Source: Bradyrhizobium sp. CCGUVB1N3 (lineage in GTDB: Bacteria > Pseudomonadota > Alphaproteobacteria > Rhizobiales > Xanthobacteraceae). Taken from it: DNA of 64,000 bases. The stretch spans positions 4,588,001 through 4,652,000 of the forward strand of contig NZ_JANADR010000001.1 of NCBI RefSeq assembly GCF_024199925.1, given 5' to 3'. A model generated the notes under the pieces. The model searched no databases. It had not been told where the DNA came from and saw only the letters and a program-made list of their open reading frames with translations. How positions within the stretch are numbered: position 1 is the first letter of the stretch; each line of letters opens with the position of its first letter. Of this stretch, positions 46,100 to 54,559 are shown in pieces. A program made the position numbers and the translations under genes.

Positions 46100-46693
46100 A
46101 TGGGCGATCCAATCTTTCGCAGAAGCGATGGTGTCTGGCTGAATGAGCCGGAACGATGGACTGCGCAGGGCGACAGCCTCCAGATCGTCACTGACAACGC
46201 TACCGATTTCTGGCGGCAAACCCACTACGGCTTCAACCGCGACAGCGGGCATTTCCTGGGCTTCCCCACCGGCGAGGCGTTCACTGCCGAGTTGCGTGTG
46301 CGGGGCGACTTCCAGGCACTCTACGATCAGGCGGGCATCATGGTGCGCATCGACGCGGAGCATTGGATCAAGGCCGGCATCGAGTTTTCAGACGGACGCG
46401 CAATGCTTGCGAGCGTGCTGACCGACGGCCGATCCGATTGGGCGACAGCGCCCTATGAGCAGGATGCCCGTGACTTTCGCCTGCGCGCAACCGTCGTGAA
46501 CGGCGTCCTTCGCCTCCAGGTTTCGGCCGATGGCAAGCTTTGGCCACTGATGCGCCTGGCGCCATTTCCCAGGGCCAACTCCTACCTGGTGGGACCGATG
46601 GCCTGCACGCCCGAGCGGGCCGGGATGGAGGTCGCTTTCTTGGCCTTCCAGCTGATACCGCCGCTCGGCAAGGATCTCCACGATCTCAGCTGA
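46100..46693 (+). CDS. DUF1349 family protein
   Basis: A 197-residue protein of the DUF1349 (concanavalin-like) family: YDQAGIMVRIDAEHWIKAGIEF and SYLVGPMACTPERAGMEVAFLAF are typical. The beta-sandwich fold suggests carbohydrate binding, but the function is unknown. The HAD phosphatase gene follows 37 bases on. Confidence 0.85.
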   Translation: MGDPIFRRSDGVWLNEPERWTAQGDSLQIVTDNATDFWRQTHYGFNRDSGHFLGFPTGEAFTAELRVRGDFQALYDQAGIMVRIDAEHWIKAGIEFSDGRAMLASVLTDGRSDWATAPYEQDARDFRLRATVVNGVLRLQVSADGKLWPLMRLAPFPRANSYLVGPMACTPERAGMEVAFLAFQLIPPLGKDLHDLS

Positions 46694-46730
46694 GGGCCGG
46701 CCCATCGTGCCGGGAGCAGGATTTCAAAGT

Positions 46731-47396
46731 ATGACCACAGCCCGCTGCGTACTCCTGGATCTCGACGGAACGCTGGTCGATTCGCAGCCAGGCATTTTCG
46801 CAAGCTGCGTGGCTACTCTGCGAGCGCTCGGACACGACCCCGGCGAAGCGCTCGACATCAAGCGCGCCATCGGGCCTCCGCTCGAAGAGATGTTGCAGGC
46901 TTTGCTCAGGGCGCGCGGAGACGACCGGATCGATGAAGCCGTGGCGGCCTATCGTCAGCACTACGGCGAAAGCGGTCTGCTCGGAAGCGAGCCTTACCCC
47001 GGTATCTGCGGCGCGCTCCAAGACATACGGCAAGCCGGATTGCGGCTCTACCTCGCTACATCGAAGCGCGAAGTCTTTGCCCGGCGCATCCTGGAGAACC
47101 TGAAACTGGTAATGTATTTCGACGCCATCTACGGCTCGGTGCCCGGCGGCACGCTGGATCATAAGCCTCAACTGCTCGCCCATATCCTGTCTGAACAGGA
47201 TATCCATGCTTCGCACAGTCTGATGGTCGGGGATCGCCGGCATGACATCGTCGGGGCTCGCGCGGTCGATATGCGCTGTCTTGGCGTGCTTTGGGGATAT
47301 GGCAGCCGAGACGAGCTTGAAGCGGCTGGCGCCGACCAGTTGGTGGAGCGGACCTCTGATCTCGCGCGCATGGTCTTGTCGATGCTGAACGGATAG
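46731..47396 (+). CDS. HAD-superfamily phosphatase (phosphoglycolate phosphatase-like)
   Basis: A 221-residue HAD hydrolase: motif I LLDLDGTLVDSQ (nucleophile Asp), motif II Thr/Ser in LATSKRE, motif III Lys near HKPQLL, and motif IV VGDRRHDI. A helical cap domain lies between I and II, as in phosphoglycolate phosphatases. A GTG start at 46707 is possible. Confidence 0.88.
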   Translation: MTTARCVLLDLDGTLVDSQPGIFASCVATLRALGHDPGEALDIKRAIGPPLEEMLQALLRARGDDRIDEAVAAYRQHYGESGLLGSEPYPGICGALQDIRQAGLRLYLATSKREVFARRILENLKLVMYFDAIYGSVPGGTLDHKPQLLAHILSEQDIHASHSLMVGDRRHDIVGARAVDMRCLGVLWGYGSRDELEAAGADQLVERTSDLARMVLSMLNG

Positions 47397-47439
47397 CTCG
47401 GTTCGCAGCGCCGCCGGAAGCAGGCATCATAGCCAAGCG

Positions 47440-47682
47440 CTACCGCGTATCCGCCCCCGTGATTCCCTTGCGGGCCGCCATTCGCTCGATCCACATGCAG
47501 CGGCGAGCGGCTCGGCCTGAGCGCGCAACGCCCGACGTCCCCTCGCCGGCCAGCAGCAGCGGCGCGATGTTCTCGCGCAGCGCGCGGCAGCGCCCAAGCT
47601 CGGCCTGCCAGTCGATGATCCGCGCCTCGGCGCCCGACGCGATCAGCGCCAGCATCGCCATCGCAACACATGTCGTCTTCAT
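47440..47682 (-). CDS. Small secreted protein, unknown
   Basis: An 80-residue protein with a probable signal peptide (MKTTCVAMAMLALIASGAEA) and a mature part with two cysteines. No family recognised and no clear ribosome site, so the call is tentative. Confidence 0.5.
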   Translation of the reverse strand: MKTTCVAMAMLALIASGAEARIIDWQAELGRCRALRENIAPLLLAGEGTSGVARSGRAARRCMWIERMAARKGITGADTR

Positions 47683-47873
47683 TGATCGCTCGCCGACGCG
47701 CATCGTCGAAACAATGACAAGTGCAGTTTGTGCCAGACCGTCGCCCACTGACGGAACACCCTGTGTCATCGGACGAACACCCCGCGCAACTACATCAGGT
47801 GCATTCCATATCACCTTCTACCATAATGTGTACGGGCGAGTCGGGGGAGCAGTCATGAGCGGGATTGGGGACG

Positions 47874-48059
47874 ATGCCGAGCTGGAAGAAGTCGTGGAAC
47901 GAGGAAGACATCAAGAAACTTAAGTCGCTCGCTGGCACCATGCCGGTGACGATGATTGCAAAGGAGCTTGGCCGCACGACCGGCACTGTACTCGCAAAAG
48001 CTGTGGAGCAGAACATCCCGATCAGGCACCGGACGGACGAGGTGACGTCGGCCAGCTAG
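47874..48059 (+). CDS. Small helical, possibly DNA-binding protein
   Basis: A 61-residue basic protein (MPSWKKSWNEEDIKKLKSLA ... MIAKELGRTTGTVLAKA): a trihelical SANT/Myb or HTH-like pattern, WNxEDxxxLKxL followed by IAKELGRT, as in small GcrA-like or SANT proteins. Function unknown; DNA binding is inferred. Confidence 0.6.
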   Translation: MPSWKKSWNEEDIKKLKSLAGTMPVTMIAKELGRTTGTVLAKAVEQNIPIRHRTDEVTSAS

Positions 48060-48063
48060 TCCG

Positions 48064-48528
48064 CTACCCGCGCGTTCGCCGGTAGCGGAAGTCGCAATGA
48101 CCGGCGCCCTGCATGATGGTCTGCGTGCGCGTGAGGCTGATGTCGGGGCCGAACCCTTCCGCGGTCGCAAAGTCGGCAGTGCAGACGATGAGGAAGCCGA
48201 GCTCGGGCTCACCGAGCGCCTGGTAGAACTCCGCATAGGCGCATCGCGTCACGTCGAAGGCGAACGCATCGTGTGACTGCTCGATGATTTCGAGCTCGAG
48301 CGCATCGTCGCGGGCGTAGGCCCCAAAGGCGGACGACACGGCCTTGCCGAGGTCCGGCTCGTTCTTCGCCCGCCAGAACTGCTCGCCGTAGCGGCGGTAG
48401 AGATCGCCGAGCGTCTGGCGCACCAGCGCGTTCGCACGCGCCTCGCCCAGTTCCGCCTGGAGCGCCCTCACGAGGGGGATCAGAACCTGAGCCTGGATTT
48501 TCGCCTGCTCAATGACGGAAACGCTCAT
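48064..48528 (-). CDS. ATC-hydrolase family protein (L-2-amino-thiazoline-4-carboxylate hydrolase-like)
   Basis: A 154-residue protein matching the ATC hydrolase family: RCAYAEFYQALGEPELGFLIVC, DFATAEGFGPDISLTRTQTI and GAGHCDFRYR. The founding enzyme opens a thiazoline ring on the way to cysteine; most family members are uncharacterised. It ends 5 bases from the convergent small gene. Confidence 0.8.
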   Translation of the reverse strand: MSVSVIEQAKIQAQVLIPLVRALQAELGEARANALVRQTLGDLYRRYGEQFWRAKNEPDLGKAVSSAFGAYARDDALELEIIEQSHDAFAFDVTRCAYAEFYQALGEPELGFLIVCTADFATAEGFGPDISLTRTQTIMQGAGHCDFRYRRTRG

Positions 48529-48648
48529 GGCGGCCTCGCGTCCGTTGGCTTGCCTGCGCGACGCCAAGCCGCTACGGCGAAGACATAATGGCTTGCCGCT
48601 GTAGCTCGCGGACAAAAGCCCGCCGGCGCCCTTTGGGCTTCGGCGCGG

Positions 48649-48679
48649 CATCCTTCTCTCGCTTCGCGAGCGAAGGATG
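48649..48679 (-). terminator. Hairpin immediately after tRNA-Val
   Basis: CATCCTTC and GAAGGATG form a stem with an inner CTCGC/GCGAG stem and GAA loop in the leftward transcript, starting at the CCA end of tRNA-Val. Likely a 3' processing or termination structure. Confidence 0.5.
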
Positions 48680-48752
48680 GTGGGCACGACAGGGATCGAA
48701 CCTGTGACCCCTACCATGTCAAGGTAGTGCTCTCCCGCTGAGCTACGTGCCC
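48678..48752 (-). tRNA. tRNA-Val (anticodon GAC), CCA encoded
   Basis: Full cloverleaf in the leftward direction: acceptor GGGCACG/CGTGCCC, D-arm GCTCAGCGGGAGAGC, anticodon arm CTACC-TTGACAT-GGTAG (anticodon GAC), variable GGGTC, T-arm ACAGG-TTCGATC-CCTGT, discriminator A and genomic CCA. 75 bases including CCA. Confidence 0.97.
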
Positions 48753-48829
48753 TAGAGGTCCAAAGAAAATCGGGTGCGGTCCCTATAACGGCTCAGGAGA
48801 GCCCGCGCAAGGACGGAAGGCGCGCCTTC

Positions 48830-49189
48830 TTAGGCCGCCAGCATCTTGTTCACTTCGCTCACCAATTCCCGCAAATGGACCGGTTTGGACAGGACCTTGG
48901 CGTTCTTGGGGGCCTCAGAATCCGAGTTCAGGGCCACGGCGGCGAAGCCGGTGATGAACATGATCTTGATGTCGGGGTCGAGTTCCGAGGCCCGGCGGGC
49001 GAGCTCAATGCCGTCCATCTCCGGCATCACGATGTCGGTCAGCAGCATCTCGAACGGCTCTTCCCGCAGCCGCTGATAGGCCGACATGCCGTTGTCGTGG
49101 GAGGAGACCTGAAAGCCGGCGTTTTCCAGCGCCTTGACCAGGAAGCGGCGCATGTCGTTGTCGTCTTCGGCGAGCAGGATTTTTGGCAT
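48830..49189 (-). CDS. cpdR: Single-domain response regulator CpdR
   Basis: A 119-residue stand-alone receiver. AEDDND acid pair, phospho-acceptor Asp in LLTDIVMPEMDG, Thr in FITGF and Lys in LSKPVH are present; sequence MPKILLAEDDNDMRRFLVKA matches rhizobial CpdR. In Caulobacter and Sinorhizobium, unphosphorylated CpdR primes ClpXP to degrade cell-cycle proteins and is itself degraded; this one ends in Ala-Ala, a degron-like tail. Divergent from the N-formylglutamate amidohydrolase, a conserved neighbour in Rhizobiales. Confidence 0.9.
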   Translation of the reverse strand: MPKILLAEDDNDMRRFLVKALENAGFQVSSHDNGMSAYQRLREEPFEMLLTDIVMPEMDGIELARRASELDPDIKIMFITGFAAVALNSDSEAPKNAKVLSKPVHLRELVSEVNKMLAA

Positions 49190-49503
49190 GGCAGGAAACG
49201 TCGAATCCCCGGGAGCTACGGTAGTGTTCACTAAGCCCGACAGAGGGTAAATTTCGGGTGAAAGATGCACCCTCGCCCCCCGTGCGGCGCACCTTTTGTG
49301 AACCGGAATGCGGCACGAATCAATCGAGCCCTGCATCCGCGATGCCTGCACGGTTAAGACACGTTCCAGCGACGCACCCGTACTTTTCACTTGGCAGAAT
49401 GGTTGCGATTCCTGACAATGACCGCACATAAGAGCCTCGCTTTGCCGGCCTGTTCGAGTCCAATCCGGATTGTCGCGGACATAGAGGGACGAAACTGACC
49501 AAG
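49190..49503. other. Divergent intergenic region cpdR / N-formylglutamate amidohydrolase
   Basis: A 314-base gap holding the promoters of both divergent genes. No further gene, no clear CtrA-type TTAA-N7-TTAA box and no repeat seen. Confidence 0.5.
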
Positions 49504-50394
49504 ATGACCCGGTTTGACGGCGACTTGTCGCCACCGTTCGAGATCATCGAGCCCACCGAGTGGCGGGCGCCGATCATCTTCAACTCGCCCCATTCCGGCT
49601 CGGTCTATCCGGACGATTTTTTGGCAGCCTCACGCATCGACCTGTCGACGCTCCGCCGCTCGGAAGATTCCTTCATGGACGAGCTGATCGGGCATTTGAG
49701 CACGCGCGGCTTTCCGGTCGTGCGCGTCAATTTCCCGCGCTCCTATGTCGATGTGAACAGAGAGCCTTACGAGCTCGACCCGCGGATGTTCTCCGGCCGG
49801 CTGCCGAGCTTTGCCAATACCCGCTCGATGCGCGTTGCGGGCGGGCTCGGCACCATCCCGCGCGTCGTCGGCGACGGCCAGGAGATCTATCGCGACCGGA
49901 TCGCGGTCGACGACGCGCTGGCGCGAATCGAGACGCTCTACAAGCCGTATCACCGCGCGCTGAGGCGGCTGATCAACAAGGTGCACCAGATGTTCGGCAC
50001 CGTGATGGTGGTCGACTGCCACTCCATGCCCTCGGTCGGCGTCTCCCGTGACGAGCCGCGCCGGCCCGACGTCGTGATCGGCGACCGCTACGGCACGAGC
50101 TGCACGCCGTTGCTTCCCGACCGTGTCGAGGAGACCTTGAGCGGGCTCGGCTATTCGGTCGGGCGCAACAAGCCGTATGCCGGCGGCTTCATCACCGAAC
50201 ACTACGGCAATCCGGCGAGCGGCCTGCACGCGGTTCAGCTCGAGCTCAACCGCGCGATCTACATGGACGAGCGGCGGCGCGAGCGCGGCCCGCGCTTCGA
50301 CCAGGTCGCAGCGGATTTCGCTATACTGTCGGACGTGCTCGCCACGACCATTCCGTTCGGCGATCTCGGCCCGTTCCAGGCTGCGGCCGAATAA
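49504..50394 (+). CDS. N-formylglutamate amidohydrolase family protein
   Basis: A 296-residue zinc amidohydrolase of the HutG/FGase family: FNSPHSGSVYP, SFMDELIG, RSYVDVNREPYELD and VDCHSMP carry the likely metal and substrate residues. It cleaves N-formylglutamate or related N-formyl amino acids. No hut genes adjoin, so a histidine role is not shown. An MmgR-like sRNA follows, on the opposite strand. Confidence 0.88.
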   Translation: MTRFDGDLSPPFEIIEPTEWRAPIIFNSPHSGSVYPDDFLAASRIDLSTLRRSEDSFMDELIGHLSTRGFPVVRVNFPRSYVDVNREPYELDPRMFSGRLPSFANTRSMRVAGGLGTIPRVVGDGQEIYRDRIAVDDALARIETLYKPYHRALRRLINKVHQMFGTVMVVDCHSMPSVGVSRDEPRRPDVVIGDRYGTSCTPLLPDRVEETLSGLGYSVGRNKPYAGGFITEHYGNPASGLHAVQLELNRAIYMDERRRERGPRFDQVAADFAILSDVLATTIPFGDLGPFQAAAE

Positions 50395-50517
50395 GCGGAA
50401 ACATTTTTCGCGCCTATCGCAGGTCGCGACGACGGCCGCATCAACACGCGATCCGATTTTCGCTTCGCGCTGATGCGCGCATCGAAATGAAAGCGATCGA
50501 CGCAGAATGCAGGCAAG

Positions 50518-50550
50518 AAAAAAGGGCCGCTTGTTATGAGCAAGCGGCCC
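50518..50550 (-). terminator. Rho-independent terminator of the sRNA
   Basis: Perfect 10-bp stem GGGCCGCTTG (loop 7) CAAGCGGCCC followed in the leftward direction by TTTTTT (50518-50523). There is no protein gene on that strand just upstream, so it ends a noncoding transcript. Confidence 0.88.
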
Positions 50551-50606
50551 AAGTCTAGGGAGGAAACGCCCAAGGAGGGCAGCGGTAACGCGAGGCGCTA
50601 CCGCAC
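50518..50606 (-). ncRNA. mmgR: MmgR/alpha-r8-like small RNA
   Basis: About 89-nt leftward RNA. Order in the transcript: 5' hairpin GCGGTAGCG...GTTACCGC (50582-50604), small hairpin GCCC-TCCTT-GGGC (50569-50581), single-stranded segment with the core TTTCCTCCCT (50555-50568 region), then a 10-bp terminator stem and six U. The 10-nt core and order match what is reported for the alphaproteobacterial Hfq-binding sRNA MmgR, which limits polyhydroxybutyrate accumulation in Sinorhizobium meliloti. The transcription start is inferred from the promoter at 50614-50642. Confidence 0.8.
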
Positions 50607-50613
50607 CGCAACA

Positions 50614-50642
50614 ATATGCGACTGCGCTGCACAAAGTGCAAG
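50614..50642 (-). promoter_or_regulatory. Sigma70-type promoter of the sRNA
   Basis: In the leftward direction: -35 CTTGCA (50637-50642), 17-base spacer, -10 GCATAT (50614-50619). This is close to the rhizobial housekeeping consensus CTTGAC-N17-CTATAT and puts the start near 50606. Confidence 0.65.
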
Positions 50643-50948
50643 GGCTTTTGAGCCGTTTCCCATGCAAAAAACACAGAGCTCCAATGCCCCCGCAGAAACC
50701 CGGATTCAGTTTCTTTGATAAGGAATTTCAATGGGTTGATCATCGTTTGCATACCAACGAGGCATGCCCGGAACTAAGCTCTCAAACCCATGATCGATAT
50801 TTGGTCAGCGGATGGCTCGGCGGGGCGGCACTGGGGACTGCATCCAAAATACCAGGGTGCAATTCAAGAGAGCGCTGCCCGAGCCTCTCGATTTGAGCTA
50901 GGCAATAGCCCAACATTCGTTTGGCTTTCGGGTTCAAGGGACAGGCCT
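50643..50948. other. Intergenic region upstream of hisN
   Basis: A 306-base stretch between the sRNA promoter and the phosphatase gene. The hisN frame stays open upstream but shows no homology-like composition. No gene, tRNA or repeat seen. Confidence 0.45.
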
Positions 50949-51731
50949 GTGACGGTGATCGATTTCTCAGCCTTCATCGGACGGCTTGCCACCGCCTCCG
51001 GCGAAACCATTTTGCCGTTCTTCCGCACCTCGCTGTCCATCGACGACAAGAGCAAGACCAAGGATTTCGACCCCGTCACCGAGGCCGACCGCGCCGCTGA
51101 GGCCGTGATGCGGCGGCTGATCAAGGCCAACTTCCCCCAGCACGGCATCGTCGGCGAGGAATTCGGCAACGAGCGGGAGGACGCCGACTATGTCTGGGTG
51201 CTCGACCCAATCGACGGCACGAAATCCTTCATCGGCGGCTTTCCGATCTGGGGCACGCTGATCGCCCTGTTGCACAGAGGCACGCCGGTGTTCGGCATGA
51301 TGCACCAGCCCTTCATCGGCGAACGGTTTTCCGGCGACAACGGCTCGGCCAATTATAAGGGCCCCTCCGGCGAGCGCCGCCTGCAGGTCCGCCGTTGCGC
51401 CTCGCTTGCCGAAGCGACGACCTACACCACGAGCCCGCTTCTGATGAACGAGCGCGACCGCGCCATCTTCGGCCGCATCGAGAAGGGCGCGCGGCTGTCG
51501 CGCTATGGCGGCGACTGCTACTCCTACTGCATGCTGGCCGCCGGTCACGTCGACCTCGTGGTCGAGACCGAGCTGAAACCCTACGACATCGCGGCGCTGA
51601 TCCCGATCGTCACCGGCGCCGGCGGCATCGTCACGACCTGGGAAGGCAAGCCGGCGCAAGGCGGCGGCCGCATCATCGCCGCCGGTGATCCCCGCGTGCA
51701 CGAAGAAGCGCTAAAACTCCTCAACCAATAA
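50949..51731 (+). CDS. hisN: Inositol-monophosphatase family, histidinol-phosphatase (HisN type)
   Basis: A 260-residue Mg-dependent phosphatase. Motifs: Glu in IVGEEFGNE, WVLDPIDGTKSFIGGFP (metal Asp residues) and a C-terminal ELKPYDIAALIPIV typical of HisN rather than generic SuhB. Dephosphorylates L-histidinol phosphate in His synthesis. GTG 50949, preceded by AGGGA, gives the usual N-terminus VTVIDFSAFIGR. Confidence 0.85.
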   Translation: MTVIDFSAFIGRLATASGETILPFFRTSLSIDDKSKTKDFDPVTEADRAAEAVMRRLIKANFPQHGIVGEEFGNEREDADYVWVLDPIDGTKSFIGGFPIWGTLIALLHRGTPVFGMMHQPFIGERFSGDNGSANYKGPSGERRLQVRRCASLAEATTYTTSPLLMNERDRAIFGRIEKGARLSRYGGDCYSYCMLAAGHVDLVVETELKPYDIAALIPIVTGAGGIVTTWEGKPAQGGGRIIAAGDPRVHEEALKLLNQ

Positions 51732-51752
51732 CAAAGCGAGCGGAGGACTTGC

Positions 51753-52730
51753 ATGACCGTCTCACGCAGGCTTCTCTCTCAATTGCTATTGGGATTGCTG
51801 CTGCTCCTGCCGTCACTGGCGGTGGCTGAGGATTTTCCCGCCAAGCCGATCAAGCTGATCGTGCCGTTCCCGGCCGGCGGCCCCAACGACATCATCGCCC
51901 GGGTGATCGGCCAGCGCATGTCCGAGATCACCGGCCAGCCCGTCCTGATCGACAATCGCGGCGGCCAGGGCGGCGTGCTCGGCACCGACGCGGTCGCAAA
52001 GGCAGCTCCCGACGGCTACACCATCGCGATCTCCAGCGCGGGCGCGCTCGCGATCAGCCCGAGCATGGAGAAGGTCGCCTATGACACGCTCACCGACCTG
52101 ACGCCTGTCACGCTGGTCGCAACCGTGCCGGAGATGCTGGTGGTCGCCACCAACGTGCCGGCGCAGAACATGACTGAGCTGGTCGCGCTCGCGAAGGCTC
52201 AAGCCGGCAAGCTCAACTTCGCCTCCTCCGGCCCCGGCAGCCTGCCGCATCTTGCCGGCGAATTGTTCAAGCTGACGGCGAAAATCGACATCGTGCACGT
52301 CCCCTATCGCGGAGCGGCGCCCGCGGTGAACGATCTCCTGGGCCAGCAGGTGCAGATGACCTTCCTCGATCTCCCCGTGCTGCTGCCGCAGATCAAGGCA
52401 GGCGCCTTGAAACCCATCGCCGTCGGCTCGCCCGACCGCGCGCCCACCGCGCCCGAGGTGCCGACCACGGCCGAAGCAGGTTTTCCGGACCTTCGGATCG
52501 AGAACTGGTACGGCATGGTGGCGCCGAAAGGCACGCCGAAAGAGATCGTCGACAAGCTACACCGCCTCGCGACGCAAGCGATGACTGATGCGGCGGTGAA
52601 GGAGAAGCTCGCCGCGCAAGGCGCGACGCTGATCGGCGATAGCCCCGAGCATTTTCGCACATTCATCGCGGACGAGACCGCAAAGTGGGCGAAGGTGATC
52701 AAGGACGCTGGAGTCGAGACGGCGAAGTAA
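51753..52730 (+). CDS. Bug/TctC family tripartite transporter substrate-binding protein
   Basis: A 325-residue periplasmic protein with a signal peptide (cleavage near LAVAEDFP, residue 27) and the Bug signature KLIVPFPAGGPNDIIAR plus DNRGGQGGVLGTDAVAKA. Binds carboxylates for TctAB-type importers; no membrane subunits adjoin, as usual for this expanded family. 21 bases after hisN; GCGGAGGA precedes the start. Confidence 0.92.
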   Translation: MTVSRRLLSQLLLGLLLLLPSLAVAEDFPAKPIKLIVPFPAGGPNDIIARVIGQRMSEITGQPVLIDNRGGQGGVLGTDAVAKAAPDGYTIAISSAGALAISPSMEKVAYDTLTDLTPVTLVATVPEMLVVATNVPAQNMTELVALAKAQAGKLNFASSGPGSLPHLAGELFKLTAKIDIVHVPYRGAAPAVNDLLGQQVQMTFLDLPVLLPQIKAGALKPIAVGSPDRAPTAPEVPTTAEAGFPDLRIENWYGMVAPKGTPKEIVDKLHRLATQAMTDAAVKEKLAAQGATLIGDSPEHFRTFIADETAKWAKVIKDAGVETAK

Positions 52731-52823
52731 CCAGCGACTCGACGATTGGAGCGCCACGAGGCAGATGCGTTCCCTCCCCCTTGTGAAGAGGGAGCGCAGC
52801 GGAGTGTGCGGCTATCGTGGCCC

Positions 52824-53714
52824 TTACATCGCAGCGGCGCGCAGGTGCTCCACCAGCATCTTCGCCGGCCTTGCCAGCGTCTTGAAACTCCGCGCGCAGA
52901 TCACGAGCTTGCGGTTGGCCCAGGGGTCGCGCAGGCGGACCATGGCGATCGGCATCGTTTTCGCGCAGCGCCGGGCGGCCGCTTCCGGTACCAGCGCGAC
53001 GCCGACATCTGCGGCGACCATCTGGCAAATCGCATCGAAATCACGCAAGCGCGCGCGGAAATGCGGGCGCATGCCGAGCCGCGCGGCGTGTTTCGAGATA
53101 TGGACCTGAAGCGCGGTAGCGCTTGTCAGGCCGACGAAGTCGCAATGGCCCGCCTCCTGAAAATCGATCTGGCGGCGGCCGGCGAACGGGCCGCGCCGCG
53201 ACGTCACCAGCGTCAGGCGATCCTCGCTGAAGGGGAAGCGCTCGATGTGATCGGGCAGCGCGTGCTCGGCGGCAAAGCCGAGATCGGCGGCGCCCGCGGT
53301 GATCGCGGCGGCGATGTCCGTGCTCTCGCGCTCCTCGATGTCGACGGCGACGTCACGATGCTCGCGCAGGAAGCCCGCAAGCGCCTTCGGCAGATGCTCC
53401 GACAGTCCCGAGGTGTTGGCGAGGAAGTGCACGCTCGCCCGGACCCCGCTGGCAAAACCCGCGAGATCGCCGCGCATCGCCTCGACCTGGTGGATGACGA
53501 GCCGCGCATGATCGAGCAGGCTCTCGCCCGCGGCGGTCAACTCCACGCCGCGCCGCCCGCGCTTGAGAAGCGCAACGCCGAGCGCGTCCTCCAGGCCCTT
53601 GATCCGTGCGCTTGCGGAGGCCAGCGCCAGATGCGAGCGCTCGGCGCCGCGGGTGATGCTGCGCTGGTCCGCCACCGCGATGAAGAGCTGGAGGTCGACG
53701 AGGTCGAATCGCAC
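52824..53714 (-). CDS. LysR family transcriptional regulator
   Basis: A 296-residue LysR regulator: HTH at residues about 3-60 (FDLVDLQLFIAVADQRSITRGAERSHLALAS, split over two helices) and a periplasmic-binding-type effector domain. GTG 53714 with AGGAG upstream is preferred over an earlier ATG. Divergent from a TauE/SafE exporter gene, its probable target. Confidence 0.9.
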   Translation of the reverse strand: MRFDLVDLQLFIAVADQRSITRGAERSHLALASASARIKGLEDALGVALLKRGRRGVELTAAGESLLDHARLVIHQVEAMRGDLAGFASGVRASVHFLANTSGLSEHLPKALAGFLREHRDVAVDIEERESTDIAAAITAGAADLGFAAEHALPDHIERFPFSEDRLTLVTSRRGPFAGRRQIDFQEAGHCDFVGLTSATALQVHISKHAARLGMRPHFRARLRDFDAICQMVAADVGVALVPEAAARRCAKTMPIAMVRLRDPWANRKLVICARSFKTLARPAKMLVEHLRAAAM

Positions 53715-53806
53715 GGGATAATCTCCTTCAGCCTTCGTCACAGACGAAGGCTAGCTCCGTAACCTCCAGATTGTGCCTTCCCCGCCGATCGGTCAATGTG
53801 GCCGGC

Positions 53807-54559
53807 ATGATCGACCCGCTCATCATTCTGATTGCCGCCGTCTTCCTGCTCGCCGGATTCGTCAAGGGCGTGATCGGGCTCGGCCTGCCGACCGTGTCGA
53901 TGGGCCTGCTCGCGGTGACCATGGCGCCGGGCCGGGCGATCGCCATCGTCATCGTGCCGGCGATCATCACCAACATCTGGCAGACCTTCGTCGGCCCTTA
54001 TTTGCTCGACATCCTCAGGCGGTTGTGGCCGTTGATGCTCGGCACCGTGATCGGAAGCTGGCTCAATGCCGGCGCGCTGACCGGCCCCCATGCACGCTAC
54101 GGCACGGTGGTGCTCGGTCTCCTGCTGGTGATCTACGCCATCGTCGGGCTGAACAAGTTCCAATTTCGCGTCGCGCCGCGGAACGAGAAATGGGTCGGCG
54201 GCGCCGTCGGCGTCGTTACCGGCGTGATCTCGGCCTCAACCGGCGTGCAGGTGATTCCGTCGATGCCGTTCATGCAGGCGATCGGCATGGAGAAGGACGA
54301 GCTGGTGCAGGCACTCGGCGTGTTCTTCACGGTCGCAACGCTGGCGCTCGCCTTCAACCTCACCGCGGGCGGGCTACTGACGCCAGCCAACGCCGTGCCG
54401 GGCATCGTCGCCATGGCCTGCGCCTTTGCCGGCATGTTCATCGGCCAGTCGCTGCGCTCGAAGATGCCGGCCGAAACATTTCGCCGCTGGTTCTTGATCG
54501 CGATGATCCTGCTCGGCCTCTACCTGGTCGGCAGCGCGCTTGCAAAGGAGCTTGTTTAG
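53807..54559 (+). CDS. TauE/SafE family anion exporter
   Basis: A 250-residue permease with about eight membrane segments and the two-fold TauE/SafE (DUF81) repeat: GFVKGVIGLGLPTVSMGLLA and its second-half counterpart GVVTGVISASTGVQVIPSMP. Exports sulfite, sulfoacetate or other small anions. ATG 53807. Its end overlaps the convergent LysE gene by 4 bases. Confidence 0.88.
   Translation: MIDPLIILIAAVFLLAGFVKGVIGLGLPTVSMGLLAVTMAPGRAIAIVIVPAIITNIWQTFVGPYLLDILRRLWPLMLGTVIGSWLNAGALTGPHARYGTVVLGLLLVIYAIVGLNKFQFRVAPRNEKWVGGAVGVVTGVISASTGVQVIPSMPFMQAIGMEKDELVQALGVFFTVATLALAFNLTAGGLLTPANAVPGIVAMACAFAGMFIGQSLRSKMPAETFRRWFLIAMILLGLYLVGSALAKELV

Noticed and set aside
47459..47923. 154-residue + strand frame
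   Set aside because: Antisense to the small secreted protein and irregular in composition; no ribosome site.
48064..48830. Possible genomic island at tRNA-Val
   Set aside because: No integrase, no duplicated tRNA 3' end and no compositional break next to the tRNA.
50790..50948. N-terminal extension of the HisN-like protein
   Set aside because: No phosphatase similarity in the extra 53 residues; GTG at 50949 has a ribosome site and gives the family's N-terminus.
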